64,000 bases of DNA, taken from the NCBI RefSeq assembly GCF_003412465.1, contig NZ_QTJV01000001.1, forward strand, positions 1,240,001-1,304,000. Direction: 5' to 3'. Positions 8,064 through 17,812 of this stretch are shown piece by piece. The DNA is from Chitinophaga silvisoli (GTDB lineage: Bacteria > Bacteroidota > Bacteroidia > Chitinophagales > Chitinophagaceae). The first letter of the stretch is position 1; the number at the start of each line of letters is the position of its first letter. A program made the translations under genes and the position numbers. The notes beneath the pieces were generated by a model. That model saw only the letters and a program-made list of their open reading frames with translations. It did no database searches and was not told the origin of the DNA.

Positions 8064-10703
8064 CTAAATATTTTCTGGAATCAGCAACGCCACTGGAAAC
8101 TTCTTAAACAACAAATCCGCTTCTATCGCGCCTTTCCCCTCAATCTCCTCCTCCGTAAAAATATTTTTCCAACGCACCGGAGCCCCCGTAGGCAATAACA
8201 CCGAAGCCGTTACCGGCTGCTGATCAGGTAAGGGAATCACCACTACCGCCCATTCCTGCTTATACACCCTTGCATATGCCAACACATTCGTACCACTCGT
8301 CTGTAAAGGCAGATAATCCCCTTCCAAAAACAAATTCGGATAATGCTTCCGGCAATGCAATGCCTTCCAGGTCAGGTAAAGCTTCTCTGCCCCCTGCTTC
8401 TTATGAGCTTCCAGGTATTCAAATAGTGCCGGACCGGAAATACCAGATATATCTTTTAGTAACTGAGAGCGAACACTATAATCCACCGCCCTTCTGTTAT
8501 CCGGGTCTACAAAGCTGTAATCCCACAGCTCAGTCCCCTGGTAAGTATCCGGAATCCCTGGAGCAGTGAGTTTAACCAACGTCTGTACTAATGAACCCAC
8601 ATAAGCATAACTATCCAGTTTTTCAATAAAGGGGAGGAGCGTTTCTAAAAACGGCCCTGACTGCAAAATCCTCGAAATGAAATCTGTCACCTTTTTTTCA
8701 TATTCTTCGTCCGGCGAAGACCAACTCGAATTTACCTTTCCTTCCCGCAAGGCCTTGGTCATATATTGCTGTAACCGCTCAATGAACTCAGGTGACATCT
8801 CACTGGAACCTGAATAACCGGAACCTGAATTCCCGCTTCCCGCATACCCACTGATTATACTCTGATAAATAAAATACTCATCATTCAACTTTATCCCTGG
8901 CTGATTCATCTCCCGCCATTTCCCAATCAATTCCTTCCACTCCTCCGTAAATAATGATAACATATTCAACCTGATCCTCCCATCTTCTCCTCTCTTAGTA
9001 TCATGTGTAGCTGTCGTATTCAACGAATGCGGAGTCTGCTGCTGCCTGACAATCATCAACTGGTGAAAATTGACCGGAACTGTCGCCGGACTATCCCCCA
9101 CCTCATTAAACGACAGCAACGCATTATACACGTAGAACGTAGTATCTTCCACACCCTTCGCCGTCAATGGCCCCGTAAACTGCATCAGCCGCATTAAAAA
9201 CGGCAATTTATTCTCCTCCCACCACTGCTCTAATAACAATATAGCCGGTTCCGCAGACCTGTTCAATGACCGCATCCGCGCAAATGTAGCCACTACCAAC
9301 TCATCTACGGCTGTGTCCCCCGGTCCCGGGTACAAACGATACACCGGCAAACAAACCATAAACAAGCCAATCGCCTCCTTCAATAAATCCCTGTTAACCC
9401 TCGCATCCGCCAATTTAAGCGTATAACACAAGCGAACCAGGTTCTCCCATTCACCACCCATATGCCGCTCCAAAATCAGCCTCTTTTTCTCTAATACAAT
9501 GTCCTCATAAGAAGCCATTCCCGATGATGAATTGGAACCACCTTCTGATGCCAGCAAGGAATCATAAAACTCTTTCAACTCCAACAGGCCCTTCTGATAA
9601 GTTATCAAATGATTCACGAAAGACAAAAACTCATACCCACTCGTTCCCTGCAAAGCCCATTTATAAGGCAAACTTTCCTGCGCTTCCAAAATCTTCTCCG
9701 CTATGATATAACAATTACGCCCAAACAACTGCCGCAACCGCTCTATATAAGTCTCCGGATCCTGCAAACCGTCTATATGGTCAATCCTCAATCCCTGCAC
9801 CAGGCCCTCTCTATACAAGGTATGCAAAAAGGTATGATACTCATTAAACACTTCCTGCGTCTCCATCCTCAATGTTATCAACTCATTCACTGTAAAGAAC
9901 CGCCTGTAATTGATCGCCTTATCTGCATCACTCCAGCAGGTTAGCTGGTAATCCTGTCTGGCTAATACCTTCGTCAATAACTCAGTATTGTTATTGACCT
10001 TATCCACTAATGCCTGCAGGATCCCCAAATCTTTTACTGCCGCCATCAGCTCCCGTTTCTGACTCGTCCAGTCATCCAATGATGTTCCCGCCGTAGCCCG
10101 CTGATACAAAGAAGCAAACAACTTCGTTACCGGCAATGCATCACTATCCACCAATTGATCGCTGATCAACTCATACGCCGTCACCGAAAGCGGAAAGACC
10201 TGCTGGTAATAGTTGATTGTAAACCCCGAAGGGGTGATCCCTAATTTAATCTCATGATCGCCAATACACGAGGCTAATGGCTTGCCCAGCACTGGTGCCA
10301 TCAACTTTCCTGCAAAATCAGGATGATGCCAGTCTATATCAAAATAATAGTAATAAGGTGACAAAGGCCCCCGCTCCATCACGTCATACAATCGCGTATT
10401 CTCAGCATGAAACGCCATGTGATTCGGCACAATATCCTGCAACCAGGTCATATCACGCTGCTGTAATAACTGATGAATTTCCCGCAATTCATCGATCGTT
10501 CCAATCTCGGGATTGATCATATGCGGGTTAGTAACATCATACCCATGCTGACTACCAGGCGTTGCCTTAAAAATGGGCGATGCATAAATGGTCGAGATGC
10601 CCAGTGTATGTAAATAAGGGATAATCTCTTTCAGTTGCTTAAATGTAAACCCCGCATGAAACTGTATGCGATATGTAGCGGTCGGCGGATTATACGATTT
10701 CAT
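8064..10703 (-). CDS. treY: Maltooligosyl trehalose synthase (GH13_26)
   Basis: TreY turns the reducing-end alpha-1,4 bond of maltodextrins into a trehalose-type alpha-1,1 bond; TreZ then releases trehalose. The 879-residue protein opens with the family start ATYRIQFHAGFTF and has SPIFKATPGSQHGYDV. The catalytic residues are Asp308 in GLRIDHIDG, Glu336 in IIAEKILE and Asp568 in TATHDTKRGED. The ATG at 10703 is chosen because it directly precedes the family N-terminus; the frame runs on to 10757 without similarity. This start overlaps the end of treZ by 14 bp, which suggests translational coupling. A Gly/Ser-rich insert (about residues 620-636, GYAGSGNSGSGYSGSS) is unusual for the family and probably a surface loop. 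Confidence 0.93.
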   Translation of the reverse strand: MKSYNPPTATYRIQFHAGFTFKQLKEIIPYLHTLGISTIYASPIFKATPGSQHGYDVTNPHMINPEIGTIDELREIHQLLQQRDMTWLQDIVPNHMAFHAENTRLYDVMERGPLSPYYYYFDIDWHHPDFAGKLMAPVLGKPLASCIGDHEIKLGITPSGFTINYYQQVFPLSVTAYELISDQLVDSDALPVTKLFASLYQRATAGTSLDDWTSQKRELMAAVKDLGILQALVDKVNNNTELLTKVLARQDYQLTCWSDADKAINYRRFFTVNELITLRMETQEVFNEYHTFLHTLYREGLVQGLRIDHIDGLQDPETYIERLRQLFGRNCYIIAEKILEAQESLPYKWALQGTSGYEFLSFVNHLITYQKGLLELKEFYDSLLASEGGSNSSSGMASYEDIVLEKKRLILERHMGGEWENLVRLCYTLKLADARVNRDLLKEAIGLFMVCLPVYRLYPGPGDTAVDELVVATFARMRSLNRSAEPAILLLEQWWEENKLPFLMRLMQFTGPLTAKGVEDTTFYVYNALLSFNEVGDSPATVPVNFHQLMIVRQQQTPHSLNTTATHDTKRGEDGRIRLNMLSLFTEEWKELIGKWREMNQPGIKLNDEYFIYQSIISGYAGSGNSGSGYSGSSEMSPEFIERLQQYMTKALREGKVNSSWSSPDEEYEKKVTDFISRILQSGPFLETLLPFIEKLDSYAYVGSLVQTLVKLTAPGIPDTYQGTELWDYSFVDPDNRRAVDYSVRSQLLKDISGISGPALFEYLEAHKKQGAEKLYLTWKALHCRKHYPNLFLEGDYLPLQTSGTNVLAYARVYKQEWAVVVIPLPDQQPVTASVLLPTGAPVRWKNIFTEEEIEGKGAIEADLLFKKFPVALLIPENI

Positions 10704-12510
10704 ATATAATGGCTGAGTATGGTTGTAAAGTAATAGCAGTACCCTCTGCAACTTCATCCGGCGCAGTCGGGCCGGGGCCCTGCCAGATAGCTACTGATGA
10801 ATCAAACTTTTTATGTAACAAATGAGGACGGTTATGCAGAAACACCGCCTGCTGATCACTGCAATTGAACAGGAGCAGCAAACGATCATCATTACCCGCG
10901 CGTTCGACTGATAATATAACATCTCCGGGCTGCGGCATGTTCACCCAGATATTATCTCTTTCTGTATTCAACAAAGCTCTTCTTGTCTTGCGCAAGGCTA
11001 TCAGGTACCGGTAATATTCCAGCAGAGGCCCGGGTGTCGGCCAGGAGAGTATTGACTGGTCAAACGTTTTGCCCGATTGCGGATCCGGGACATCACCCGC
11101 CCATGAAAATGCCTTAAATTCATTCTTTCGTCCCTCACTCACTGCCTTAGACAACTCTTCGTCTCCATGACTCGTGAAATAAAGAAATGGTCGTGTCTCC
11201 CCATATTCTTCTCCCATAAACAACATCGGCGTATGCGGAGATAACAACAACATCGCTGCCGCCAGTTTATTGGCCTCCATCGGCAACTGTGCCGCCAGCC
11301 GGTCTCCCAGCATTCTATTGCCTACCTGATCATGGTTTTGTGTAAACACAATAAACTTGTCATAGGAAAGATTATGGGGTGGCACTCCGAACTTCCGCTT
11401 CCTGTGCTGCGAATACTGTCCTGTATACACGTAGCTGTCTCTCCATGCCTTCGCCAGCGAAGGCAGTCCATCAAAATCTTCATAATATCCGTCCTTCTCT
11501 TTCGTCAGCACCACATGCAATGCATGATGAAACTCATCCACCCATTGCCCATGCATACCGTAACCACCCTTGTCAGGCTGCGTGATATACCTTGGATTGT
11601 TGAAATCTATTTCTGCTATAAGAATTTTCTTCCTGCCTGTGGCATGCGAAAGTGTATTCACCGCCTCAGCCAGTTCTTCGGTAAAGTGCTTCGCACTACT
11701 ATCCCAGATGGCATGCACTGCATCCAGCCTTAATCCGTCGATGTGATATTCCTCCAGCCACATCAGTGCATTCCGTATGTAGTAAGCTCTCACTGCATCA
11801 GAATGCGCATCGTCAAAGTTGATCGCCGCACCCCAGGGTGTTTTATATTTATCTGTATACCAGGGTCCAAAGTCCGAAAAATAAGCGCCCTCTGGTCCCA
11901 GGTGATTATATACTACATCAAGTATCACAGCAATGCCATATTGGTGTGCTGCGTTTACAAGTGCCTTCAGCTCATTGGGAGTACCATAAGTATTATGTAC
12001 TGCAAAAGGATATACACCGTCATAACCCCAGTTCCGATGACCGGGGAACTGAGCAATGGGCATGATTTCGATGGCATTAATACCCAGTGCGCGGAGATAA
12101 TTGAGTTTAGATAAGATGCCTTTAAAATTCTGCAATGCTGTAAATGTACCCGTGTGAATTTCGTAAATGATCATTTCATGCAGATCAAGGCCTTTCCATG
12201 TTTCATCGGACCATTTGAAGTTATCCCCTACCAATGCAGATGGACCATGCACACCTTCCGGCTGATATCGTGATGCAGGATCAGGCCGTTCCAGCTTACC
12301 ATCCAGCAAATAATTGTAAGTCATACCCGGCGAAGCGTCAGGCACCGTTACATGCCAATAGCCTTCTTCATTCTTCTGCATGGGAATTATGGCGGGCTCC
12401 GGTGCTTTTACCAGCAATGAAACGGATTCTCTGAAGGGAGCCCAAACACAAAATAGTCCGGTTCCATTATCAAGAATGGTAGATCCGGTAAATGTATATT
12501 CTGTTTTCAA
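10690..12510 (-). CDS. treZ: Malto-oligosyltrehalose trehalohydrolase (GH13_10)
   Basis: TreZ hydrolyses the bond next to the terminal trehalosyl unit made by TreY, releasing free trehalose in the cytosol. The 606-residue protein has an N-terminal isoamylase/CBM48-like domain (residues 1-95) and a GH13 barrel with nucleophile Asp263 in GLRLDAVHAI, acid/base Glu300 in LIAEIDF and Asp394 in TQNHDQVGNR. The length is normal for the family. The start codon is TTG; no in-frame ATG fits the family N-terminus better. It is the first gene of a treZ-treY operon and is divergent from a GH13_31 alpha-glucosidase gene across about 120 bp. Confidence 0.93.
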   Translation of the reverse strand: MKTEYTFTGSTILDNGTGLFCVWAPFRESVSLLVKAPEPAIIPMQKNEEGYWHVTVPDASPGMTYNYLLDGKLERPDPASRYQPEGVHGPSALVGDNFKWSDETWKGLDLHEMIIYEIHTGTFTALQNFKGILSKLNYLRALGINAIEIMPIAQFPGHRNWGYDGVYPFAVHNTYGTPNELKALVNAAHQYGIAVILDVVYNHLGPEGAYFSDFGPWYTDKYKTPWGAAINFDDAHSDAVRAYYIRNALMWLEEYHIDGLRLDAVHAIWDSSAKHFTEELAEAVNTLSHATGRKKILIAEIDFNNPRYITQPDKGGYGMHGQWVDEFHHALHVVLTKEKDGYYEDFDGLPSLAKAWRDSYVYTGQYSQHRKRKFGVPPHNLSYDKFIVFTQNHDQVGNRMLGDRLAAQLPMEANKLAAAMLLLSPHTPMLFMGEEYGETRPFLYFTSHGDEELSKAVSEGRKNEFKAFSWAGDVPDPQSGKTFDQSILSWPTPGPLLEYYRYLIALRKTRRALLNTERDNIWVNMPQPGDVILSVERAGNDDRLLLLFNCSDQQAVFLHNRPHLLHKKFDSSVAIWQGPGPTAPDEVAEGTAITLQPYSAIIYEIV

Positions 12511-12630
12511 TTAATTCAGTTTTAACCTTTTACCGAGAATATTATGCCAGCGGGTTTAGAGCCATTTTCGGTGTTTTATTTCTACAGTATGACCGGCTTA
12601 AAAATTGCACGTTACAAACAAAAAAAAATT

Positions 12631-14361
12631 ATGTGGTGGAAGGAAAGTATCATTTATCAAATATATCCCCGCAGCTTCAAAGATAGCAATGGCGATGGAA
12701 TCGGCGATCTGGCTGGCATTATATCGAAACTCGATTACCTGGAAAGCCTGGGCATAGACACCGTCTGGCTCAACCCCATTTTCGGCTCTCCCAATGATGA
12801 CAACGGGTATGATATCAGCAACTACTACGATATCATGACCGAGTACGGCACCATGAAAGAGTTCGATATGTTACTTCAGGGATTGCATCAACGCAATATT
12901 AAACTGCTGCTGGACCTGGTTGTGAACCATACCAGCGATGAACACCCCTGGTTCCAGGGTGCCCGCCAGTCAAGGGAAAACCCTTATTATAACTATTATC
13001 ACTGGTGGCCTGCTGAAAAAGGTAAACCACCTTTCCGCTATAGTCATTTCGATCCATCCGGCCAGGCATGGACTTACAATAAAGCAACCGATAGCTATTA
13101 CCTGCATTACTTCTCTGCAAAGATGCCTGACCTGAACTGGGAAAATCCACAGGTGCGAAAAGAAGTATACGATATCATGCGCTTTTGGATCAATAAGGGT
13201 GTGGATGGATTCAGACTGGATGCTATTTGTTATATCAGCAAAGACACCAGCTGGCCGGAAATTGAAACACATGACTGGGGAGCCTATTACGCACATGGGC
13301 CACATCTGCATGATTATCTGCAGGAGATGAACAGGGAAGTGCTGGAAAATACGAATATCACCACGCTGGCCGAAGCAGCAGGCATCACCATCAATGAAGC
13401 GTTACATTTCGTGGAAGAAAACAGGAAGGAACTCCACATGCTTTACCACTTTGAAGGCATGCACCTTGGCTATCTCAAAGATGCCTACAAAAGACCCGAC
13501 CCCAAAGGCATTGACCTTGTAGAATTAAAACGCCTGTATACAAGCTGGGATAAAATATATGAAACCGGTGGCTGGGGCACCATTTACCTCACCAATCATG
13601 ACCAACCCAGAATGGTGAGCCGCTGGGGCAGTGATATTGAAACTTACAGGGAAGTATCTGCAAAGATGCTGATTACTTTTCTCCTCACCATGCGGGCAAC
13701 TCCCATCTTTTACAACGGCGATGAAATCGGTATGACGAACATCCGTTTTGAAAGTATTGATGATTATAAAGACATCGATACCATCAATATGTACAAATAC
13801 CTGCAAAGCAAAGGGGAGGACACTGCCCGTTTTCTCCTGGATCAGCAAATGGCGGCCAGAGACAACAGCCGCACACCTTTCCAATGGGATACCAGTACCA
13901 ATGCCGGTTTCACCGAAGGTAAGCCCTGGATCAAAGTGAATGAAAATTATACCCTCATCAACGAAGCTGCGCAGGAAAAAGACGATCGTTCTATTCTTCA
14001 GTTCTTCAAACAGGTCGTATTGCTGCGTAAACACCAGCCTGTATTGGTTTATGGCAGGTATCAATTATATGATGCGGCCCATCCACAGGTCTACACGTAT
14101 ACGCGCACACTGAACGGGACCATGTTCCTGATCGTACTTAATTTTTCGAAGGAAACCGTAGTATACAAACTGCCATTCCTGGTGGACGCGGATATAGAGC
14201 CGCTCGTAAATAATATGCTGACTTTTGAGCTGGAAGGAGGGAATCTGAACCTGGCACCCTATCAGGCCCTGATCTTCGGACCTTTGCCACCAGTCATGCC
14301 AACAGCTGCCGCTGCGGAAGAAAAAGCTGAAGTACTTCCATTGGAGGAGGAAACTATTTAA
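12631..14361 (+). CDS. Alpha-glucosidase / oligo-1,6-glucosidase type glycoside hydrolase (GH13_31)
   Basis: The 576-residue protein is an exo-acting GH13 enzyme that releases glucose from short alpha-glucans. It starts with WWKESIIYQIYPRSF and has GDGIGDLAGI, the GH13_31 stretch HPWFQGARQSRENPYYNYYHW, Asp197 (GFRLDAI), Glu248 (TLAEAAG) and Asp324 (LTNHDQPRM). No signal peptide is seen, so it should be cytosolic. ATG 12631 is chosen because it begins the family N-terminus; the 29 codons upstream from 12544 show no similarity. Divergence from treZ-treY suggests shared control of maltodextrin use and trehalose supply. Substrate preference (alpha-1,4 or alpha-1,6, or trehalose synthase-like isomerase activity) cannot be settled by eye. 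Confidence 0.88.
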   Translation: MWWKESIIYQIYPRSFKDSNGDGIGDLAGIISKLDYLESLGIDTVWLNPIFGSPNDDNGYDISNYYDIMTEYGTMKEFDMLLQGLHQRNIKLLLDLVVNHTSDEHPWFQGARQSRENPYYNYYHWWPAEKGKPPFRYSHFDPSGQAWTYNKATDSYYLHYFSAKMPDLNWENPQVRKEVYDIMRFWINKGVDGFRLDAICYISKDTSWPEIETHDWGAYYAHGPHLHDYLQEMNREVLENTNITTLAEAAGITINEALHFVEENRKELHMLYHFEGMHLGYLKDAYKRPDPKGIDLVELKRLYTSWDKIYETGGWGTIYLTNHDQPRMVSRWGSDIETYREVSAKMLITFLLTMRATPIFYNGDEIGMTNIRFESIDDYKDIDTINMYKYLQSKGEDTARFLLDQQMAARDNSRTPFQWDTSTNAGFTEGKPWIKVNENYTLINEAAQEKDDRSILQFFKQVVLLRKHQPVLVYGRYQLYDAAHPQVYTYTRTLNGTMFLIVLNFSKETVVYKLPFLVDADIEPLVNNMLTFELEGGNLNLAPYQALIFGPLPPVMPTAAAAEEKAEVLPLEEETI

Positions 14362-14854
14362 ACAAACATAAGGGATGTTCTATGCCAAGGAGCATTATAT
14401 TATCTGAAAATTTCATTCCCAGTTTTTCCAGGAGAGCAACAGAATTTTTATTGTCGGCCCGTGCAATGGCTACGATATGCGGCAACCGGAGGGTATTGTA
14501 TCCATAATCCAACACTGCCTTCGTAGCTTCGTAGGCGTATCCCTGCCCGGTATATTCGGGTAGCAGGGCGAAGCCTACATCCACATGCTCCAGGCCATCT
14601 CTTTTGATCAATCCACTCATCCCAATAGGCACATTGGTGCCTTTCAATGCCACGAGATAAAGTCCGAATTCCCGCTGTGCATAACTCGCCAGCGGGCCAT
14701 TGGTCAGGTAGAGCTGCGCATCGGCCACAGTGTGGATATTCCTGTCGCCAAGGAACTCAATCCAATTTGGAGAATTGAGCAAGGTCATAATAAAGGGAGC
14801 GTCGTCAAGGGTAAACTTGCGAACAATCAGCCGTTCAGTTTCGCAGATTAACAT
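14354..14854 (-). CDS. GNAT-family N-acetyltransferase (RimJ/RimL type)
   Basis: The 166-residue protein begins TERLIVRKFTLDDAPFI, as RimJ/RimL-type acetyltransferases do. The acetyl-CoA binding motif A is around LLPEYTGQGYAYEA (about residues 98-111), followed by ADNKNSVALLEKLGMKF. These enzymes transfer an acetyl group from acetyl-CoA to an N-terminus or small molecule; the substrate is unknown. It converges on the alpha-glucosidase gene and overlaps its 3' end by 8 bp. Confidence 0.85.
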   Translation of the reverse strand: MLICETERLIVRKFTLDDAPFIMTLLNSPNWIEFLGDRNIHTVADAQLYLTNGPLASYAQREFGLYLVALKGTNVPIGMSGLIKRDGLEHVDVGFALLPEYTGQGYAYEATKAVLDYGYNTLRLPHIVAIARADNKNSVALLEKLGMKFSDNIMLLGIEHPLCLFK

Positions 14855-14957
14855 AGTTGAGCTGGGTTTTGCTAATTATTTCATTATTTTTGGCAATTGT
14901 CACGTATTGAAAGCTAATTGCCAACTTATTTTATAAACAGGTCTAAAATTATGTGAA

Positions 14958-17234
14958 TTGAAGAAGAATTGCACAGTTTCAACGTTATTTTCAACTATTA
15001 TCCTCGCCTCCAGCCTATTTTCACAGGCAGGCCATGCTCAGGATAAATCTCTTACCCGGTACGTCAATCCCTACATCGGTTCGCAGGGCCATGGACACGT
15101 CTTTGTAGGTGCGAATGTACCTTATGGTGCAGTGCAGCTCGGCCCCAGTCAGACGATGCAGAGCTGGGATCAGTTCAATGGATGGGATTGGTGTAGCGGT
15201 TATAATTACATCAGTGAAGATATTCTTGGTTTTACACATACACACCTGAGTGGTACCGGTATCGGGGATCTGAATGACCTGATGATCGTTCCTGCCAGTG
15301 GCCACCTGGAATTACAGCCCGCTCACCGCCTGGATATGAGCACTGGTTACGGTTCCAATTTCAGGAGAGCCAACGAAGTAGTAAAACCCGGTTATTATGC
15401 TACTTACCTGGACAAATACAAGGTAAAAGCAGAACTGACTGCCACTACCAGAGTTGGTTTCCATCACTACCATTTCGACAATGCTGATAGCGCTCACCTG
15501 TTGATTGACCTGGAATTCAGCATGTGCTGGGATGCTCCGGTAGAGACGACTATCAAAAAGATAAATGATACGACTTTTGTAGGTTACCGTTTCTCCAAAG
15601 GATGGGCAAATGATCAGCGCCTCTTCTTTGCGATCAAAACTTCGCAACCTATCACACAGCTGAACCTCTTCAATCTCAACGACGCTGTGGCAGGTACGAA
15701 GGCAACAGGCAAAGGTGTTAAAGCCGCTATGTACTTTAACGCCGCCAGCCATCCTGACCTCTATCTGAAAGTAGGTATTTCTCCGGTGAGTGAAGAAAAT
15801 GCACTGGGCAACATCGCCGCTGAGGTACCGGGATGGGATTTCGAAAAAGTAAAAGCTGATGCTGATCTGGCATGGAATAAAGATCTGAACAAGATCGATT
15901 TCACTGCGGACGATGCAACGAAGACAACCTTCTACACAGCACTCTATCATAGTCATTTCTTCCCGGCAGTGTTCAATGACCACAATGGAGATTATCGTGG
16001 TACTGACAAGAAAGTGTATACCAATCAGAAATTTACCAACTATACCGTGATGTCCCTCTGGGATACCTACCGCGGTCTGCATCCCCTGATGTCCGTGATC
16101 GATCCTACCCTGGTAAAGGACATGGTACATTCTATGCTGATGGTGTACAAACAACAGGGCCGCCTGCCGGTTTGGCCGCTGGAAGGTTGTGAAACCGATT
16201 GTATGATTGGTAACCCGGCTATCCCGGTGATTGCTGATGCTTATATGAAAGGACTGCTGGACCCTGCGGATGTAGCCCTCGCTTACGAAGCGGTAAGAAG
16301 CACTGCTATGAGGAAAACAGGTGGTCTGCAGTTTGTACAGGATTTAAAATACATCCCTGCTGATAGCATGACCATCGAGTCTGTGGCATGGGGACTGGAA
16401 TATGCCATCGCTGATTATGGCGTGGCACAGATGGCAAAGAAACTTGGTAAAACCAAAGATGCCGCTTACTTCACCAGCAGAGCTGCTTTGTATAAACAAT
16501 ATTGGGATGCATCCAGAGGTCACTTCGTAGGCCGGCTGGCAGATGGCAGTTTCAGGAAAGAATTCGATCCCCTGGAAGCTAAGCACCGTTCCAATGACTA
16601 TTGCGAAGGTAATGGCTGGCAATACACCTGGCTGGTACCGCAGGATGCTAAAGGACTGGTAAACCTGTTCGGCGAAAAGAAATTCCAGACCTCACTGGAT
16701 TCTTTCTTCCATATGTCTTCCTCACTGGGCCAGGGTAGTTCTCCTGACATCTCCGGTATGATTGGCCAGTATGCACAGGGTAATGAGCCTAGTCATCACG
16801 TTGCTTACCTGTATGCTGTGATCGGTCAGCCATGGAAAACCGCAGATATCGTGAGAGAATCAATGGATAAGTACTATACTAATAAGCCTGATGGTTTGTG
16901 TGGAAATGAAGATGCAGGTCAGATGAGTGCATGGTATGTATTGTCTGCAATGGGCTTCTATCCAATGAACCCTATGAACGGTACTTTTGTATTTGGTTCC
17001 CCACTGATGGACCAGGCAGTGATCAGGTTAGCCGGTAATAAGCAATTCAGGATCGTTGTAAAAGACAATAGCAAAGAGAATAAATATATTCAGAAAGTGG
17101 TGCTGAATGGGGTTGTGTACAACAAATCTTATTTCCTGTACAAGGATGTGATGAAAGGGGGTAAAATGGAAATTTATATGGGTAGCAAGCCTTCAGCAAC
17201 CTTTGGTGTGAAGCAGGCTGACAGACCTATCTGA
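14958..17234 (+). CDS. GH92 alpha-mannosidase, exported
   Basis: GH92 enzymes are calcium-dependent exo-alpha-mannosidases, mostly alpha-1,2, that trim mannose from N-glycans or fungal mannan. The 758-residue protein has a signal peptide ending near QAGHAQ (residues 21-28) and the family features YVNPYIGSQGHGHVF near the N-terminus, WDTYRG and the hallmark GNEDAGQMSAWYVLSAMGFY from residue 649. The start is a TTG: the nearby ATG at 14951 is followed at once by a stop, and the TTG gives a normal signal peptide. Mannan specificity would suit the nearby glucanase and chitinase genes, but they are not in one operon. A strong terminator follows. Confidence 0.92.
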   Translation: MKKNCTVSTLFSTIILASSLFSQAGHAQDKSLTRYVNPYIGSQGHGHVFVGANVPYGAVQLGPSQTMQSWDQFNGWDWCSGYNYISEDILGFTHTHLSGTGIGDLNDLMIVPASGHLELQPAHRLDMSTGYGSNFRRANEVVKPGYYATYLDKYKVKAELTATTRVGFHHYHFDNADSAHLLIDLEFSMCWDAPVETTIKKINDTTFVGYRFSKGWANDQRLFFAIKTSQPITQLNLFNLNDAVAGTKATGKGVKAAMYFNAASHPDLYLKVGISPVSEENALGNIAAEVPGWDFEKVKADADLAWNKDLNKIDFTADDATKTTFYTALYHSHFFPAVFNDHNGDYRGTDKKVYTNQKFTNYTVMSLWDTYRGLHPLMSVIDPTLVKDMVHSMLMVYKQQGRLPVWPLEGCETDCMIGNPAIPVIADAYMKGLLDPADVALAYEAVRSTAMRKTGGLQFVQDLKYIPADSMTIESVAWGLEYAIADYGVAQMAKKLGKTKDAAYFTSRAALYKQYWDASRGHFVGRLADGSFRKEFDPLEAKHRSNDYCEGNGWQYTWLVPQDAKGLVNLFGEKKFQTSLDSFFHMSSSLGQGSSPDISGMIGQYAQGNEPSHHVAYLYAVIGQPWKTADIVRESMDKYYTNKPDGLCGNEDAGQMSAWYVLSAMGFYPMNPMNGTFVFGSPLMDQAVIRLAGNKQFRIVVKDNSKENKYIQKVVLNGVVYNKSYFLYKDVMKGGKMEIYMGSKPSATFGVKQADRPI

Positions 17235-17254
17235 TAATAATAATTCCTGATTTT

Positions 17255-17287
17255 AAAAACGCTTTTGCCATTGGCAAAAGCGTTTTT
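17255..17287 (+). terminator. Intrinsic terminator after the GH92 gene
   Basis: A perfect 15-bp stem, AAAAACGCTTTTGCC with GGCAAAAGCGTTTTT, around a 3-nt loop, ends in a T run. It lies 20 bp after the GH92 stop codon. Confidence 0.9.
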
Positions 17288-17302
17288 ATTTAAATTTAAC
17301 TT

Positions 17303-17812
17303 ATGATAAAATTCAAAGCCACTATTAAGAAATTCGAGAAAATGGGAGAGAAGACGGGATGGTCGTATATCGAAATCCCTCTTGAACTCTCACAGCAATT
17401 GAAACCCGGATTCAAACAATCCTTCAGGGTAAAAGGCAAGCTCGATAAATTTGAAATAGCAGGTGTTGCACTGACCCCTATGGGCGAAGGGCATTTTATC
17501 ATGTCATTGAATGCCGATCTCCGAAAAGGTATTGGCAAGCGTGCCGGCGCAGAACTACAGGTACAGATCCAGGTAGATGATAACCCTAATCCCGTGAGCT
17601 CACCGGAATTTATGGAATGCCTGGCGGATGAACCGGAGGCATTAGGCTTTTTCAATACCCTCCCCAAAGGACACCAGAATTATTTCATGAAATGGATTGA
17701 AAGCGCCAAAACAGCCCCTACCAAAACAAAGCGAATTGCGATGGCCGTAACAGCACTTGCCAGGAAGATGGGCTATCCCGAAATGATCAGGGCAAATAAG
17801 AATGTCAGCTAA
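17303..17812 (+). CDS. DUF1905 / YdeI-OmdA family protein
   Basis: The 169-residue protein has an N-terminal DUF1905 beta-barrel-like domain (about 1-95, ending KRAGAELQVQIQVDD) and a C-terminal YdeI/OmdA-type helical segment. The latter includes PKGHQNYFMKWIESAKTAPTKTKRI, given here as two parts: PKGHQNYFMKWI and ESAKTAPTKTKRI (about 122-145). Members have been linked to tolerance of bacteriocins or peptides, but the biochemical role is unknown. It has no signal peptide. The last 8 bp overlap the convergent K+ channel gene. Confidence 0.8.
   Translation: MIKFKATIKKFEKMGEKTGWSYIEIPLELSQQLKPGFKQSFRVKGKLDKFEIAGVALTPMGEGHFIMSLNADLRKGIGKRAGAELQVQIQVDDNPNPVSSPEFMECLADEPEALGFFNTLPKGHQNYFMKWIESAKTAPTKTKRIAMAVTALARKMGYPEMIRANKNVS

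Noticed and set aside
7844..8198. Overlapping frames across the tRNA-Leu gene on both strands (such as the one beginning MPRTGFEPAHP)
   Set aside because: They are translations of the tRNA gene itself, a well-known source of false small proteins.
15312..16154. 280-codon minus-strand frame opposite the GH92 gene
   Set aside because: Shadow of a strong, family-matching gene on the other strand.
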